From CAIWTU01 sp035686205 (GTDB taxonomy: Bacteria; Desulfobacterota; Desulfuromonadia; Geobacterales; Geobacteraceae), in contig DASRZQ010000043.1 in the NCBI GenBank assembly GCA_035686205.1, positions 13,642 to 77,641 of the forward strand: a stretch of 64,000 nt of DNA, written 5' to 3'. Each line of letters opens with the position of its first letter. Position 1 is the first letter of the stretch. The notes under the pieces were generated by a model that worked only from the letters and a program-made list of their open reading frames with translations, was not told where the DNA came from and ran no database searches. The position numbers were made by a program, and so were the translations under genes. Positions 26,106-35,507 of this stretch are shown here, one piece after another.

Positions 26106-26541
26106 TACCCAGTCAAAATAACGTCTTCAAACCACCAATTATTTGACTCCATTCAAAAATGCTTTCTGTACCCTACAGCTCAAAATCTGAAATTCAGCCT
26201 GGCGCAAAACAGCGTTGAACATAGCAAACAACCTATTGCAAGCTATAACGTCAGCGAAGTTGCATCAGCATTCTACTCATTCGGCTTCAGGCGTCACGAA
26301 TTCAGTAATACATCGAAATATTCTTTCTGCCGACTAATGTCATTTTCCAATCCGAGTTTATCCCGCTTTTGCACGCAACTTTCACCGTACACGCCCAATT
26401 CCAAAAAACGCGATATGGCTGTTTTGAATTATTTGCTCCTTTAAGGCTCTGCGCGAGCAAATGGCTTTTGCCGGCGGCACGGCTTTTGCCATGTAACGGA
26501 ATGGATAATAACGCGCCACGGAATGTGCGGAGAACCTATAC
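26106..26541. other. Intergenic stretch before the TPR gene
   Basis: About 435 bases. I see no credible gene. A TTTGCTC/GAGCAAA inverted pair at 26439-26462 resembles one arm of the element at 53711. A GGCTTTTGCC direct pair (26463-26472, 26481-26490) overlaps the sigma-54-like site. Confidence 0.45.
26475..26490 (+). promoter_or_regulatory. Sigma-54-like promoter of the secreted TPR gene
   Basis: CGGCAC-N5-TTGCC keeps GG-N10-GC with exact spacing and two edge mismatches. The ATG at 26542 is 52 bases downstream. Confidence 0.6.
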
Positions 26542-28677
26542 ATGTGCAACGGCCTAAATCAAGTAAAATCGGCATTCAACTGCCGGTCCGTTTTGCTGAA
26601 GTTCTGCTTGAGGGTATTTCCCGTCTTGTTCTGTGTCTGCTGCGCGCGAAACGCGTTGGCGGACATACGGAATTTCATGTGCAGAATCGAGGTCAAACCC
26701 GGTACGACCCATACCCGCATAGCATTCAAACTGGAAAAGGAAGGTGACTACTATCTATCGACCCTGTCCGATAATCGACTAAGCATAACTTTTCCGGGGA
26801 CATTGTCGTCGCAGTTCCGCAAGTTGCAGTCGTATTCCGATTCAAAAATCGAAAAAATTTCTTTTCGCCGACGGAACGGCGATTTTACCGTTATTGTCGC
26901 CATGAAGGGAAAAGATACCGGTTACAGACTGATATCGCCGGTCCGGCAAAACCTCGTGACACTGGATGTGGGTACGGGTATTAAGCAATATGTTCACGAA
27001 CCGGTTGCGCCTGGAAGGGAGAAAATATGGAGTGGTACGGAAAGGCTGATACGTGAATTCGAACCGCCGGTAAGGCCTGACGTACCGTTCATACCCAGCG
27101 ACGGCATACTGCTCCGGAAAATGATGCCTGGGCCGGATGTGAAGCTGTTTCTCAATGGAGAAGCCGCGATCTACAAGGAAAAACCCTCGGAGGCCGAAGA
27201 GATTTTTCGGCGATTTATCGACAGGGAAACCCCAGTGAAAGCGATGGCTCTTTTCAGACTCGGGGAAGCGCTGTGCATGATGCAGAAATACAATGAAGCG
27301 CTTTCATTTTTTCGCGAAGGGGAAAAACTTTGTCCGGAGTACATCGTACGGAATCCGTCAGCAATTTTTTATTATGCGGACTGCCTGGCCAGGGAAGGCG
27401 ATTTAGAAGCGGGACGAAAGATTTTGGCCAGACTTGTCATCGGTTTGTCGGGAACGGATCACGCGCCGTCGTTGCTGGTTCGTCTTGCCGACATGTACAG
27501 GCACGCGGGACGCGATAAAGAAGCTCTTTGCATTTACCGGAACATTGAGACCAATTTTCCCCGAACCAGGGCCTTCAACAGCGCCAGAATGAGGATGTGC
27601 GACAGGGATTTTTTCAATGTCAACAGCGTAACCTGTCAGGCGCTGATAGGTAAATACAGGAGTATCTGCGCAACTGCATCGGATCAGGTCCTGCAGGACG
27701 AATCCATGTTCAAGGCAGCCCTGCTGGAGGCATTATACCGAACGCCAAGTGTTGCGGTTGAATCTGTTTCCGAATATGAAAAGAAATTCCCACGCGGAAT
27801 TTTCAGCAATGTAGCAAAATCAATTCACGAGGATTTGCTTGTCGATCTTTTCCACGAACTGAAGGCGGAAAATGACTGTTCGGGATTGCTGGCGATGATC
27901 GGCAAAAACATGAATCGTCTGGAGAAATGCCTTGGCGAAGAAGGCTTCATCAAGTTCATTTCAAAGTGTTATGTCGAGCGGGGAATGACCCGGCAGGAAC
28001 TGACACTGTTTACCCAACTGGCGGACAGTGAATGGGCGGCGGCCTCGGCCCCGTTCATTTACAGCCGGATTCTCGATGACGCAATGGCCCTTGGAGAGAA
28101 ATCGCTTGCCGAGGGCGCCGCCAGGGCATTCCTGCGAAAGTTCCCCGGGAATGAACTGGCATGGGGAGTGACCGAGCGGCTTGGAGAGATTTGCTACACG
28201 AACGGCAATATGCGGGATACTGTCGCCGTTCTGTCGTGTCTCCTGCAAAATGGCGCGCGCATTGAACGCCCCGAAAGCCTTTATTATCTGGGGAAAGCCG
28301 AGGAGAGCCTGCACAACACGGCAGGCGCAGGGAAGGCCATGGCGTTCTTTGTCGATCAGATCAAAAAACGCGGGGCCGATTCTCCGTTCCAGGCTGATGC
28401 GTATATGGTGATGGCATCCGCAAGACTCGCGGGAGGGGACGGGAAAGGTGCCATGTCATTGTACCGGGCCGGTTACGCGGTTTCGGGCGGTGAGTACCGG
28501 GACGCCTTTCTGTTCAAAATGGGCGATTTGTCAAGGCAGGAAGGAAATCTCGACGAGGCCCGCGACTTGTGGAAAAAAGTCGTAAAGGAAGGAAGCGACT
28601 CCCTCTGGAAAAAAATGGCTTCCGAAGAATTGGCTGATCTCGAGTGGCGTGCCAGATGGAAATATGGCGGAAAATAA
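26542..28677 (+). CDS. Exported TPR protein with N-terminal AMIN-like domain
   Basis: A 711-residue protein of unknown function at the head of the flagellar locus. A hydrophobic signal with the likely cleavage ALA lies around residues 18-41. Residues 45-155 are strand-rich and read like an AMIN domain (a repeated pattern such as TTHTRIAFKLEKEGDYYLST), which in PilQ and amidases binds peptidoglycan. The rest, about 190-700, is TPR-type helical repeats (DKEALCIYRNIETNFP and others). I infer a periplasmic scaffold. It has its own sigma-54-like promoter and lies just upstream of flgB, which has a separate one. Confidence 0.78.
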   Translation: MCNGLNQVKSAFNCRSVLLKFCLRVFPVLFCVCCARNALADIRNFMCRIEVKPGTTHTRIAFKLEKEGDYYLSTLSDNRLSITFPGTLSSQFRKLQSYSDSKIEKISFRRRNGDFTVIVAMKGKDTGYRLISPVRQNLVTLDVGTGIKQYVHEPVAPGREKIWSGTERLIREFEPPVRPDVPFIPSDGILLRKMMPGPDVKLFLNGEAAIYKEKPSEAEEIFRRFIDRETPVKAMALFRLGEALCMMQKYNEALSFFREGEKLCPEYIVRNPSAIFYYADCLAREGDLEAGRKILARLVIGLSGTDHAPSLLVRLADMYRHAGRDKEALCIYRNIETNFPRTRAFNSARMRMCDRDFFNVNSVTCQALIGKYRSICATASDQVLQDESMFKAALLEALYRTPSVAVESVSEYEKKFPRGIFSNVAKSIHEDLLVDLFHELKAENDCSGLLAMIGKNMNRLEKCLGEEGFIKFISKCYVERGMTRQELTLFTQLADSEWAAASAPFIYSRILDDAMALGEKSLAEGAARAFLRKFPGNELAWGVTERLGEICYTNGNMRDTVAVLSCLLQNGARIERPESLYYLGKAEESLHNTAGAGKAMAFFVDQIKKRGADSPFQADAYMVMASARLAGGDGKGAMSLYRAGYAVSGGEYRDAFLFKMGDLSRQEGNLDEARDLWKKVVKEGSDSLWKKMASEELADLEWRARWKYGGK

Positions 28678-28774
28678 AGTCAAAATAATGTCGGCTGTCA
28701 AAATTATTTTTGTTCCGGCGTTAAAATATTCCGTTCCAATATAAGAACTATTCGTAATTATTGGGAATTGGCGC

Positions 28775-28790
28775 TGGTACAGGTTTTGCT
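28775..28790 (+). promoter_or_regulatory. Sigma-54 promoter of flgB
   Basis: TGGTAC-N5-TTGCT fits the -24/-12 pattern with exact GG-N10-GC spacing. The flgB start codon at 28822 is 32 bases downstream. Confidence 0.75.
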
Positions 28791-28821
28791 AACTATGTCG
28801 TGTAATGATCTGGAGGTTTAT

Positions 28822-29250
28822 ATGCCGGTAAACGATATTTTCGGGACGACTATCGATCTCCTGAGCAAAAACATGGACCTGAGAATAAAAAACCAGGCAA
28901 TCATCGCCGGAAATCTGGCCAACGCCGAAACGCCGGGTTTCACGCCTTCGGAGCTTTCGTTCGAGGATGAACTGAAAGAAGCAGTGAAGGGGAGAAACGT
29001 TCGAAACGGTACGCCGTCAATCACAAATCCGAGACACATTCCGCTCAGGCATTCGAAAGGCGACATTGAGGACATACAGGGGCGAATCGTCGATTCTCCG
29101 GCAAGGACCGCGGGCAAGGACGGCAACAGTGTCGAACTGGAAAATGAGATGGGCAGAATGGCCCAGAACCAGATCATGTATAACGCTTCGGTGCAGATCC
29201 TCGCAATGAAATTTGATGACCTGAAAACAGCGGTAAAAGGAGGGAACTAG
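28822..29250 (+). CDS. flgB: Flagellar basal-body rod protein FlgB
   Basis: Proximal rod protein, exported through the flagellar apparatus. The 142-residue product has the N-terminal rod/hook motif (AIIAGNLANAETPGF) and the C-terminal helix that pairs with it. I chose the ATG at 28822 because GGAGG lies just before it; an earlier in-frame start at 28768 would overlap the sigma-54 promoter. First gene of the long rod-to-export operon, contiguous with flgC. Confidence 0.96.
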   Translation: MPVNDIFGTTIDLLSKNMDLRIKNQAIIAGNLANAETPGFTPSELSFEDELKEAVKGRNVRNGTPSITNPRHIPLRHSKGDIEDIQGRIVDSPARTAGKDGNSVELENEMGRMAQNQIMYNASVQILAMKFDDLKTAVKGGN

Positions 29251-29688
29251 GTGGATTTTTTCGATTCTATGGCTGTAAGCTCTTCCGCCATGAGCGCGGA
29301 ACGCGCAAGAATGAATCTTATTTCGGGAAACCTGGCTAACGCTAGCTCGACACGAACTCCGGAGGGCGGGCCGTACAAGCGGAAAGACGCGGTTTTTTCC
29401 GCGGTGCCGGTAAAATCGGCCTTTTCCTTGGCCATGAACCGTATGCGGTCGGCGCCTCCGGGCGGGGTGGAAATCAGCCAGGTTATAGAAGACACTTCTC
29501 CGCCGAGGCTGCAGTATGACCCGACTCATCCTGACGCCAATGCACAGGGCTTTGTCGCCATGCCCAACGTGAATGTCGTCGAGGAAATGACTGATATGAT
29601 AACCGCAAGCAGGGCCTATGAGGCCAATGTCACGGCTGCCCAGGTTGCCAAGAGCATGGCTCTGAAAACCCTTGATCTGGGCAAATAA
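29251..29688 (+). CDS. flgC: Flagellar basal-body rod protein FlgC
   Basis: Rod protein of 145 residues. It shows the rod N-terminus (RMNLISGNLANASST) and the strong C-terminal signature MPNVNVVEEMTDMITASRAYEAN at about 110-132, cited here by ends only. GTG starts it directly after the flgB stop; AAAGGAGG lies within the flgB end. This zero-base junction suggests coupled translation. Confidence 0.96.
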   Translation: MDFFDSMAVSSSAMSAERARMNLISGNLANASSTRTPEGGPYKRKDAVFSAVPVKSAFSLAMNRMRSAPPGGVEISQVIEDTSPPRLQYDPTHPDANAQGFVAMPNVNVVEEMTDMITASRAYEANVTAAQVAKSMALKTLDLGK

Positions 29689-29740
29689 ATAAGACGGCCG
29701 TCAACGACTGGCTGCATGCAATTCATGTTTGGAGGTTTGG

Positions 29741-30058
29741 ATGTCAATTCAGGGTTTAAATGGCGGAATGGGGGTTTTCGGCGTATCGCAGCCGATTACT
29801 TCTCCGGGGTTTAAGGAAGCGAAAACACCGTCGCCGTCGGAGGGTTTCACCAGGATACTCGGGGATATGGTGAACAATGTCAATGATCTTCAGCTCAAGG
29901 CGGACAAATCGATCCAGGACTTCGTAACGGGTGAAACGAAAGGCATCCACGAAGTAATGATCGCCGTGGAAAAGTCGAGCATATCGTTCCAGTTTCTGAA
30001 CCAGGTGAGGAACAAGGCGGTAGAGGCATATCAGGAAGTCATGAGGATGCAGGTATAA
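29741..30058 (+). CDS. fliE: Flagellar hook-basal body protein FliE
   Basis: Adapter joining the rod to the MS ring. The 105-residue product has the conserved C-terminal half: VMIAVEKSSISFQFLNQVRN and KAVEAYQEVMRMQV. I chose ATG 29741 because TTTGGAGGTTTGG is directly upstream; the frame's GTG or ATG at 29729 falls inside that site. Normal length, between flgC and fliF as in most bacteria. Confidence 0.95.
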   Translation: MSIQGLNGGMGVFGVSQPITSPGFKEAKTPSPSEGFTRILGDMVNNVNDLQLKADKSIQDFVTGETKGIHEVMIAVEKSSISFQFLNQVRNKAVEAYQEVMRMQV

Positions 30059-30120
30059 AACGGCGGCATTCAGCCGTCAGCTGTTTGAAAAGAATTTATC
30101 AGCCTTGAAACGGAGTAAAA

Positions 30121-31698
30121 ATGCCTGAAAGTCTGAAAAAAATCCTGCATCCGGTTATATCTCTACCCCCCGCCAAGCGCTGGGCGGTAGCGGGGGTGGC
30201 GGCGCTCTCGATTCTATTCTTCTCCATTCTGATTATAGTGGCCAACAAGACCGATTACAGACCTCTTTTCACAAACCTGTCCGGTGAAGACGCCGGAGAA
30301 ATCCTGAAAAAGCTGAAGGAACAGAAGATTCCGCATCAGATCGGCGCGGATGGCAAATCAATCATGGTTCCGTCCGACAAGGTTTACGAGCTGCGCCTTT
30401 CCCTGGCTTCCGACGGGCTCCCGCAGGGGGGCGGAGTCGGGTTCGAGATATTCGACAGGAAGAACTTCGGCATGACGGAATTCGTCCAGAAGCTCAATTA
30501 TCAAAGGGCCTTGCAGGGAGAGCTTTCCCGGACCATTTCCCAGCTGTCCGGGGTGGAGCAGGCCCGTGTACATCTGGTCATACCGGAAAAATCCATTTTT
30601 AAGGAAAGCGAAAAGCCTCCGACCGCTTCGGTAGTTCTGAAGATGAAATCCGACCGATCTTTGCGCGACAGCGAGATCCAGGGAATTATTCACCTGGTGG
30701 CATCCGCCGTCGAAGGCATGGATCCGGACAATGTTTCGGTCCTCGACAGCCGGGGAAAGCTTATGAGCAAAAACTCCACCACGGATGCGGGGAACAAGCT
30801 GACTTCTTCCATGCTTGAAACGCAGCGCTCTTACGAAAAGAATCTGGAGGACCGCCTTCAGTCCCTTCTCGACAAGGCGGTGGGGACGGGCAAATCGGTC
30901 GCCAGGGTAAATGCGACGTTCGATTTCAAGCAGGTGGAAAGATATGAAGAGAAATACGATCCGGAATCTCCGGTGGTGCGCAGTGAAGAGCACATGGAAG
31001 AAAAGAGCGGCGCCAGCGGCGGCACGGCTTCGGGGGTTCCCGGCGTTCAGAGCAACCTGGGTAAAACCCCTCCGACAAATTCGAGCAATTCCGCATCGGG
31101 ATCGAAAAGCGATGAAACCATGAATTACGAGATAAGCCGGTCGACGGCGCGTACATTAGAGCCCGTGGGAACGCTGTCAAAAGTCTCCGTGGCGGTCATG
31201 GTCGATGGAAAATATGATGCGACCGGCAAGGGCTCTTCCTCAAAGGCAAAGTATATCCCGCGAAGCAGTGACGAACTGCAGAAGATTGATTCGCTGGTGA
31301 AAAGCGCCGTCGGGTACAACGCTGAAAGGGGAGACCAGGTGACAATCGCCAACATTCCATTTCAGGAATCACAGCAGGATGAAGCCGATTCGGCAAGTGC
31401 ATGGTGGAATGCCCCGATTTTTCTGTCCATATTGAAAAACATGCTGATCGGATGCAGTTTCATCGCCCTTCTGTTCCTGGTAATCCGTCCGCTGTTGAAA
31501 ATTCTAAAAACGGACCAGAAACCGGCATACGAGTCATTTTCGATGGTTGACGACGGTGAGGAAAAACAGCTGGCGTCCGGGAAGAAGGCTCAGTTGACGA
31601 TGCAGTCGGTCAATCAGATGGAACTGGTGGAACAGATAAAAAAAGATCCTTACCAGACAGCGCAGATTTTATCGAACTGGTTGAAGCAGAGAGAGTAA
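30121..31698 (+). CDS. fliF: Flagellar MS-ring protein FliF
   Basis: Forms the MS ring in the inner membrane. The 525-residue protein has two membrane helices (about 24-44 and 440-462) around a large periplasmic part with the ring-building motifs near YRPLFTNLS and ERTISQLSGV-like segments. A Ser/Gly-rich linker (about 295-330) separates the second ring-building region. The short C-terminal tail ending in LSNWLKQRE is the FliG-binding part. It is followed by a 131 bp repeat that separates it from fliG. Confidence 0.96.
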   Translation: MPESLKKILHPVISLPPAKRWAVAGVAALSILFFSILIIVANKTDYRPLFTNLSGEDAGEILKKLKEQKIPHQIGADGKSIMVPSDKVYELRLSLASDGLPQGGGVGFEIFDRKNFGMTEFVQKLNYQRALQGELSRTISQLSGVEQARVHLVIPEKSIFKESEKPPTASVVLKMKSDRSLRDSEIQGIIHLVASAVEGMDPDNVSVLDSRGKLMSKNSTTDAGNKLTSSMLETQRSYEKNLEDRLQSLLDKAVGTGKSVARVNATFDFKQVERYEEKYDPESPVVRSEEHMEEKSGASGGTASGVPGVQSNLGKTPPTNSSNSASGSKSDETMNYEISRSTARTLEPVGTLSKVSVAVMVDGKYDATGKGSSSKAKYIPRSSDELQKIDSLVKSAVGYNAERGDQVTIANIPFQESQQDEADSASAWWNAPIFLSILKNMLIGCSFIALLFLVIRPLLKILKTDQKPAYESFSMVDDGEEKQLASGKKAQLTMQSVNQMELVEQIKKDPYQTAQILSNWLKQRE

Positions 31699-31826
31699 TA
31701 CCAAGTTGCAATCAAACAATTTCAAAACTTGTCATGTCGAACGAAGAGAGACATCTTTGATGAACTCTGTTCAAGATTTCTCGCTGGAGCTCGAAATGAC
31801 AATGAATTGAACGCAACTTGGTATTA
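31696..31826. repeat. MITE-like element with 14-bp terminal inverted repeats, copy 1
   Basis: TAATACCAAGTTGC at 31696-31709 is exactly inverted at 31813-31826. Between them is a second inverted pair, GTCATGTCGAACGAAGAGAG against TCTCGCTGGAGCTCGAAATGAC with mismatches. It fills most of the gap between fliF and fliG, and a 3 base overlap touches the fliF stop. A related, more decayed copy lies at 49396-49525. No coding capacity. Confidence 0.85.
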
Positions 31827-31863
31827 AAAGTACTAAACATCAATTCTCCAAGAGGAAGATAAG

Positions 31864-32871
31864 GTGACCGGGACAAATTTGATCGGAGCCGACAAGGCCG
31901 CGATACTCCTTTTATATCTGGGCCCCGACACGACCAGCGCGGTTTTCGAGCACATGGAAGACCACGAGATCAAAAGGATCAGCCAGAGCATGGCTCGCCT
32001 GGGGCATGTGACACGCCCCGTGATCCAGCAGGTGGTAACCGAGTTCGCGGATATCACGAACCCCGAGAGTGGCTTCTTTTCACAGGGCGAGGAATTTGTC
32101 AGGAAAATACTGGAGCAGGCGCTCGGGCCACAGAAGGCGGAAATGCTCCTGAGGGAGCTTAATACGACAAATTACAACGACATGGTCGATGTCCTTTCGG
32201 ATATGGACGCCAAGACCGTGGCCAATTTCCTGTCCCAGGAGCACCCGCAGACCATCGCCGTGATTCTCGCCAAGCTGAAGCCGAAACAGACCAGCGAGAT
32301 TGTCGGATTCCTTCCCCAGGAACTGCAGGCGGAGGTCGTCATGCGCATCGCCGACGTTGACCAGGTGTCGCCGGAAATACTCAGTGAAATCGACGACGTG
32401 ATACGGAGAGAACTGACGGCCATCGGGGGCATCCAGAGGTTCAAGGTCGGCGGTGTCGAAAAAGTCGTCGACATGTTCAATCATTTCGACCGCAGCCGCG
32501 AGAAACAGATACTCGACAAGCTGGATGTGCTCAAACCGCCCCTTGCCGAGGTCATCAGAAAGCACCTGTTTACTTTCGAGGATTTCGTTCAGCTGGACGA
32601 CAGGGGCATACAGGCCATCATGCGCGAAGTCAGCAACGATACCCTTACCCTGGCGCTGAAAGCGGCAACCGATGAACTGAAAGACAAGATATTCCGCAAT
32701 ATTTCCAGCCGCGCCGCGGAAGTGATAAAGGAAGACCTGGAAGTCATGGGGCCGGTGCGGCTTTCCGACGTGGAAAAAGCCCAGTCCGAGATTATCAAGA
32801 TCGTCAGGAAGATGGAAGAAGAAGGGAAAATATTTATTGCCGGCCGGGGTGGCGAAGATGTCCTCGTCTAG
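31864..32871 (+). CDS. fliG: Flagellar motor switch protein FliG
   Basis: Switch protein that couples torque to the MS ring. The 335-residue product has the three FliG domains: N-terminal FliF-binding, the middle part with EHPQTIAVILAKL, and the C-terminal torque domain. GTG starts it behind GAGGAAGATAAG. Usual length. The gap to fliF is taken by the MITE-like repeat, so the transcript probably reads through that element. It overlaps fliH by 14 bases. Confidence 0.96.
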   Translation: MTGTNLIGADKAAILLLYLGPDTTSAVFEHMEDHEIKRISQSMARLGHVTRPVIQQVVTEFADITNPESGFFSQGEEFVRKILEQALGPQKAEMLLRELNTTNYNDMVDVLSDMDAKTVANFLSQEHPQTIAVILAKLKPKQTSEIVGFLPQELQAEVVMRIADVDQVSPEILSEIDDVIRRELTAIGGIQRFKVGGVEKVVDMFNHFDRSREKQILDKLDVLKPPLAEVIRKHLFTFEDFVQLDDRGIQAIMREVSNDTLTLALKAATDELKDKIFRNISSRAAEVIKEDLEVMGPVRLSDVEKAQSEIIKIVRKMEEEGKIFIAGRGGEDVLV

Positions 32872-33679
32872 GATCATCAAATCATCGTGCATGAATGGTT
32901 ATTCCGTCAGGGATTTTCGTTTCGAAACGATTGGCGGCCGGTTCGCCGCGAATGCGGATCTTCCCTGTGAGAACGGCTTTGTGCCCTTTGCCGGACTGGA
33001 CGGTTCGGCAAAAAACCCTTTCGAAGGGATTCCCGATAGCGAGGTATATGCGGACGATCCCGTTTCGGAAGAAGCTGAACTGGTTGTGGAGGAACTGCGG
33101 CCGTGCATTACCGAAGGCGAGCTTAACTCCAGGCTGGAGGAAGAATACGAAAGGGGTTTTGAGGAAGGCCAGCGCCAGGCCGAGCGGGGACTGTCAAATG
33201 TCTTCAAGTCCCTAAGGGAAGCGATAGAGGAAATATACTCGCTGCGAGAGCAGATCTTCCGCCACAGCGAGGAGGACCTGCTGAAGCTTTCGATCCTGGT
33301 TGCAAGGAAAATCATTCAGCAGGAAGTAAGCCAGGACAGGCGCATATTGGCGAATGTCCTGACGGCTGCGCTCGAAAATGCCGCGGAGCGCGACGAAGTG
33401 ATCATCCGCATCAACCCCGAGGACCTGAAGCTGGTGAATTCGCAGAAACAGATCAGCCTTTCCGGCATTTCCGAGGACAAGCTCCTCAATCTGAAGCCTG
33501 ACGATACCGTCACGTCCGGTGGATGCATTGTCGAAACGCAACTGGGGGAAATAGACGCCAGGCTGGAGAGGCAGCTGGATGAAATTTTCAAGAGCCTGAC
33601 GGAAGAGCGCGGCGAGCTGATTAATTCCGCGCCGGGTACGGCGAACAGCAGGGAAACGCATGCATACCAGGAGAGTTGA
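32858..33679 (+). CDS. fliH: Flagellar assembly protein FliH
   Basis: Regulator of the export ATPase FliI. The 273-residue protein has a variable N-terminus, a coiled-coil middle (about 90-130, including ERGFEEGQRQAERG) and the FliH C-terminal domain with ARKIIQQEV and IIRINPEDL. Start at 32858 overlaps the fliG end by 14 bases; ATG 32891 is an alternative. It overlaps fliI by 20 bases. Confidence 0.9.
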   Translation: MSSSRIIKSSCMNGYSVRDFRFETIGGRFAANADLPCENGFVPFAGLDGSAKNPFEGIPDSEVYADDPVSEEAELVVEELRPCITEGELNSRLEEEYERGFEEGQRQAERGLSNVFKSLREAIEEIYSLREQIFRHSEEDLLKLSILVARKIIQQEVSQDRRILANVLTAALENAAERDEVIIRINPEDLKLVNSQKQISLSGISEDKLLNLKPDDTVTSGGCIVETQLGEIDARLERQLDEIFKSLTEERGELINSAPGTANSRETHAYQES

Positions 33680-34976
33680 CCTCAACAAGTATATAAATGC
33701 CATCGAGGATATCAGGCCCATAAGGTTTAACGGGAAGGTCACCCAGGTGGTGGGGCTCGTGATAGAGGGATATTGTCCGGATGCCGCCGTTGGAAGCATC
33801 TGCAAGATATTTCCGCAGGGGGGAGAGCCGATTCTGGCGGAAGTAGTGGGTTTCCGTGACAACAAGACGCTTCTCATGCCGCTGGGGGAACTGCGCGGTG
33901 TCGGGCTGGGCAGCCTGATATCCCTGAAGCGTGAAAAAGCCTCGATGGGTGTGGGCCCGGCGTTGCTCGGCCGCGTTATTGACGGTCTCGGCGTTCCGAT
34001 AGACGACATGGGCCCGGTCGCCGTGCGGGAAGAATACCCGATTTACGCTCAGCCGGTGAACCCGATGAAGCGCGTTCCCATCAAAAAGCCGCTGGACCTG
34101 GGCATCCGGGCAATCAACGGTCTTTTGACCTGCGGAGAGGGCCAGAGGGTCGGAATAATGGCCGGATCAGGTGTGGGGAAATCGACACTGCTGGGCATGA
34201 TAGCAAGGTATACCGAAGCGGAAGTCAATGTCATCGCTCTGATCGGCGAACGGGGCAGGGAACTCAGGGATTTCATCGAGAAGGACCTGCAGGCCGAGGG
34301 TCTGAAAAAATCGGTCGTCGTGGTAGCGACATCGGACCAGCCGCCGCTGGTGCGGATGAGGGGCGCCTATCTGGCCACGACTATTGCCGAGTATTTCCAG
34401 TCCCAGGGGAAAAAGGTCCTGCTCATGATGGACTCCGCCACCCGCTTTGCCATGGCGATGAGGGAAGTCGGGCTGGCCATCGGCGAGCCCCCCACCACCA
34501 AGGGGTACACGCCTTCGGTGTTCGCGGCGCTGCCGAGGCTGCTTGAAAGAACCGGCAATTTTCAGACAGGAAGCATTACCGGCCTGTACACGGTCCTTGT
34601 GGAAGGTGACGATTTCAACGAACCCATTACCGACGCCATGCGCAGCATCCTTGACGGCCATATACTTCTGTCGAGGGAACTGGCCGCGAGAAACCATTAT
34701 CCGCCCATAGACGTACTTTCCAGCGCCAGCAGGGTCATGTCCGATGTGACCGATAAGGGCCAGCAGGTGCTTTCGGGCAAATTCAAGGAACTCATGGCGA
34801 CTTACAGGCAGGCCGAAGACCTGATAAATATCGGGGCGTACAAACCGGGCAGCAACCCGAAGATAGACCAGGCCCTCGCGAAAATCGACCAGATGAATTC
34901 ATTCCTGAAACAGGACGTCAGGGAGAAGGTCGGCATGGACGGAGCGGTCGAATCGCTGCGGAGCATAATGGAATAG
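33660..34976 (+). CDS. fliI: Flagellum-specific ATPase FliI
   Basis: ATPase of the flagellar type III exporter. The 438-residue product has an F1-beta-like fold: Walker A GSGVGKST, Walker B KVLLMMDSATRFA and the FliI signature PPTTKGYTPSVFA. Length normal. ATG overlaps fliH by 20 bases. N-terminal hexamer-forming part is intact. Confidence 0.97.
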   Translation: MHTRRVDLNKYINAIEDIRPIRFNGKVTQVVGLVIEGYCPDAAVGSICKIFPQGGEPILAEVVGFRDNKTLLMPLGELRGVGLGSLISLKREKASMGVGPALLGRVIDGLGVPIDDMGPVAVREEYPIYAQPVNPMKRVPIKKPLDLGIRAINGLLTCGEGQRVGIMAGSGVGKSTLLGMIARYTEAEVNVIALIGERGRELRDFIEKDLQAEGLKKSVVVVATSDQPPLVRMRGAYLATTIAEYFQSQGKKVLLMMDSATRFAMAMREVGLAIGEPPTTKGYTPSVFAALPRLLERTGNFQTGSITGLYTVLVEGDDFNEPITDAMRSILDGHILLSRELAARNHYPPIDVLSSASRVMSDVTDKGQQVLSGKFKELMATYRQAEDLINIGAYKPGSNPKIDQALAKIDQMNSFLKQDVREKVGMDGAVESLRSIME

Positions 34977-35060
34977 AACGGGTAACAGAGAAATGGTGAA
35001 GGGAGTGCGGTTTTATATACTGTCCCCGTTTCACCGGTTCCCAAAAAAGTCGGGGTGCGT

Positions 35061-35507
35061 ATGCGCAAGAAAATATTTGGTCTCGAACAGGTCTTGAATT
35101 ACCGGAAAGAGGTCGAAAAAGCCCGAAAGCTTGAATTTGCGGCGGCAAGGGACGAGTTTGAGCAGGCCCGTGACCGGCTTCGCCGTGAGGAGGAAAAAAT
35201 CGACCTTTTGAACATGGAATTCATGGACCGGCAACTGGAAGGAATTTGTGCAATGGAGCTCCGGATGTACGCGGATTTTTTCCGTAAAAAGGAGTCGGAC
35301 ATCAGGATGCAGAGGCAAAATGTGACCAATCTTAACCTGGAAGTGAACGAGAAACGGGAAGTTCTGCTCGAAGCGGCGGTAGATAAAAAAGTGCTCGAAG
35401 AGTTGAAAACGAAAAAGATCAAGGCGCATGAACGGAATCTCGCCGACAGGGAAAGGGATTTCCTTGACGAATTGGCTCTGCGGAAAATGGGTCGGGGCCT
35501 GAAATGA
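35061..35507 (+). CDS. fliJ: Flagellar export protein FliJ
   Basis: A 148-residue coiled-coil chaperone of the export gate, mostly charged helix (Arg, Glu, Lys) throughout. The start GLEQVLNYRKEVE and general composition fit FliJ, which is poorly conserved in sequence, so order supports the call as much as sequence. ATG 35061 follows TCGGGGTGCGT; GTG 35055 is possible. It overlaps the next gene in ATGA. Confidence 0.85.
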   Translation: MRKKIFGLEQVLNYRKEVEKARKLEFAAARDEFEQARDRLRREEEKIDLLNMEFMDRQLEGICAMELRMYADFFRKKESDIRMQRQNVTNLNLEVNEKREVLLEAAVDKKVLEELKTKKIKAHERNLADRERDFLDELALRKMGRGLK

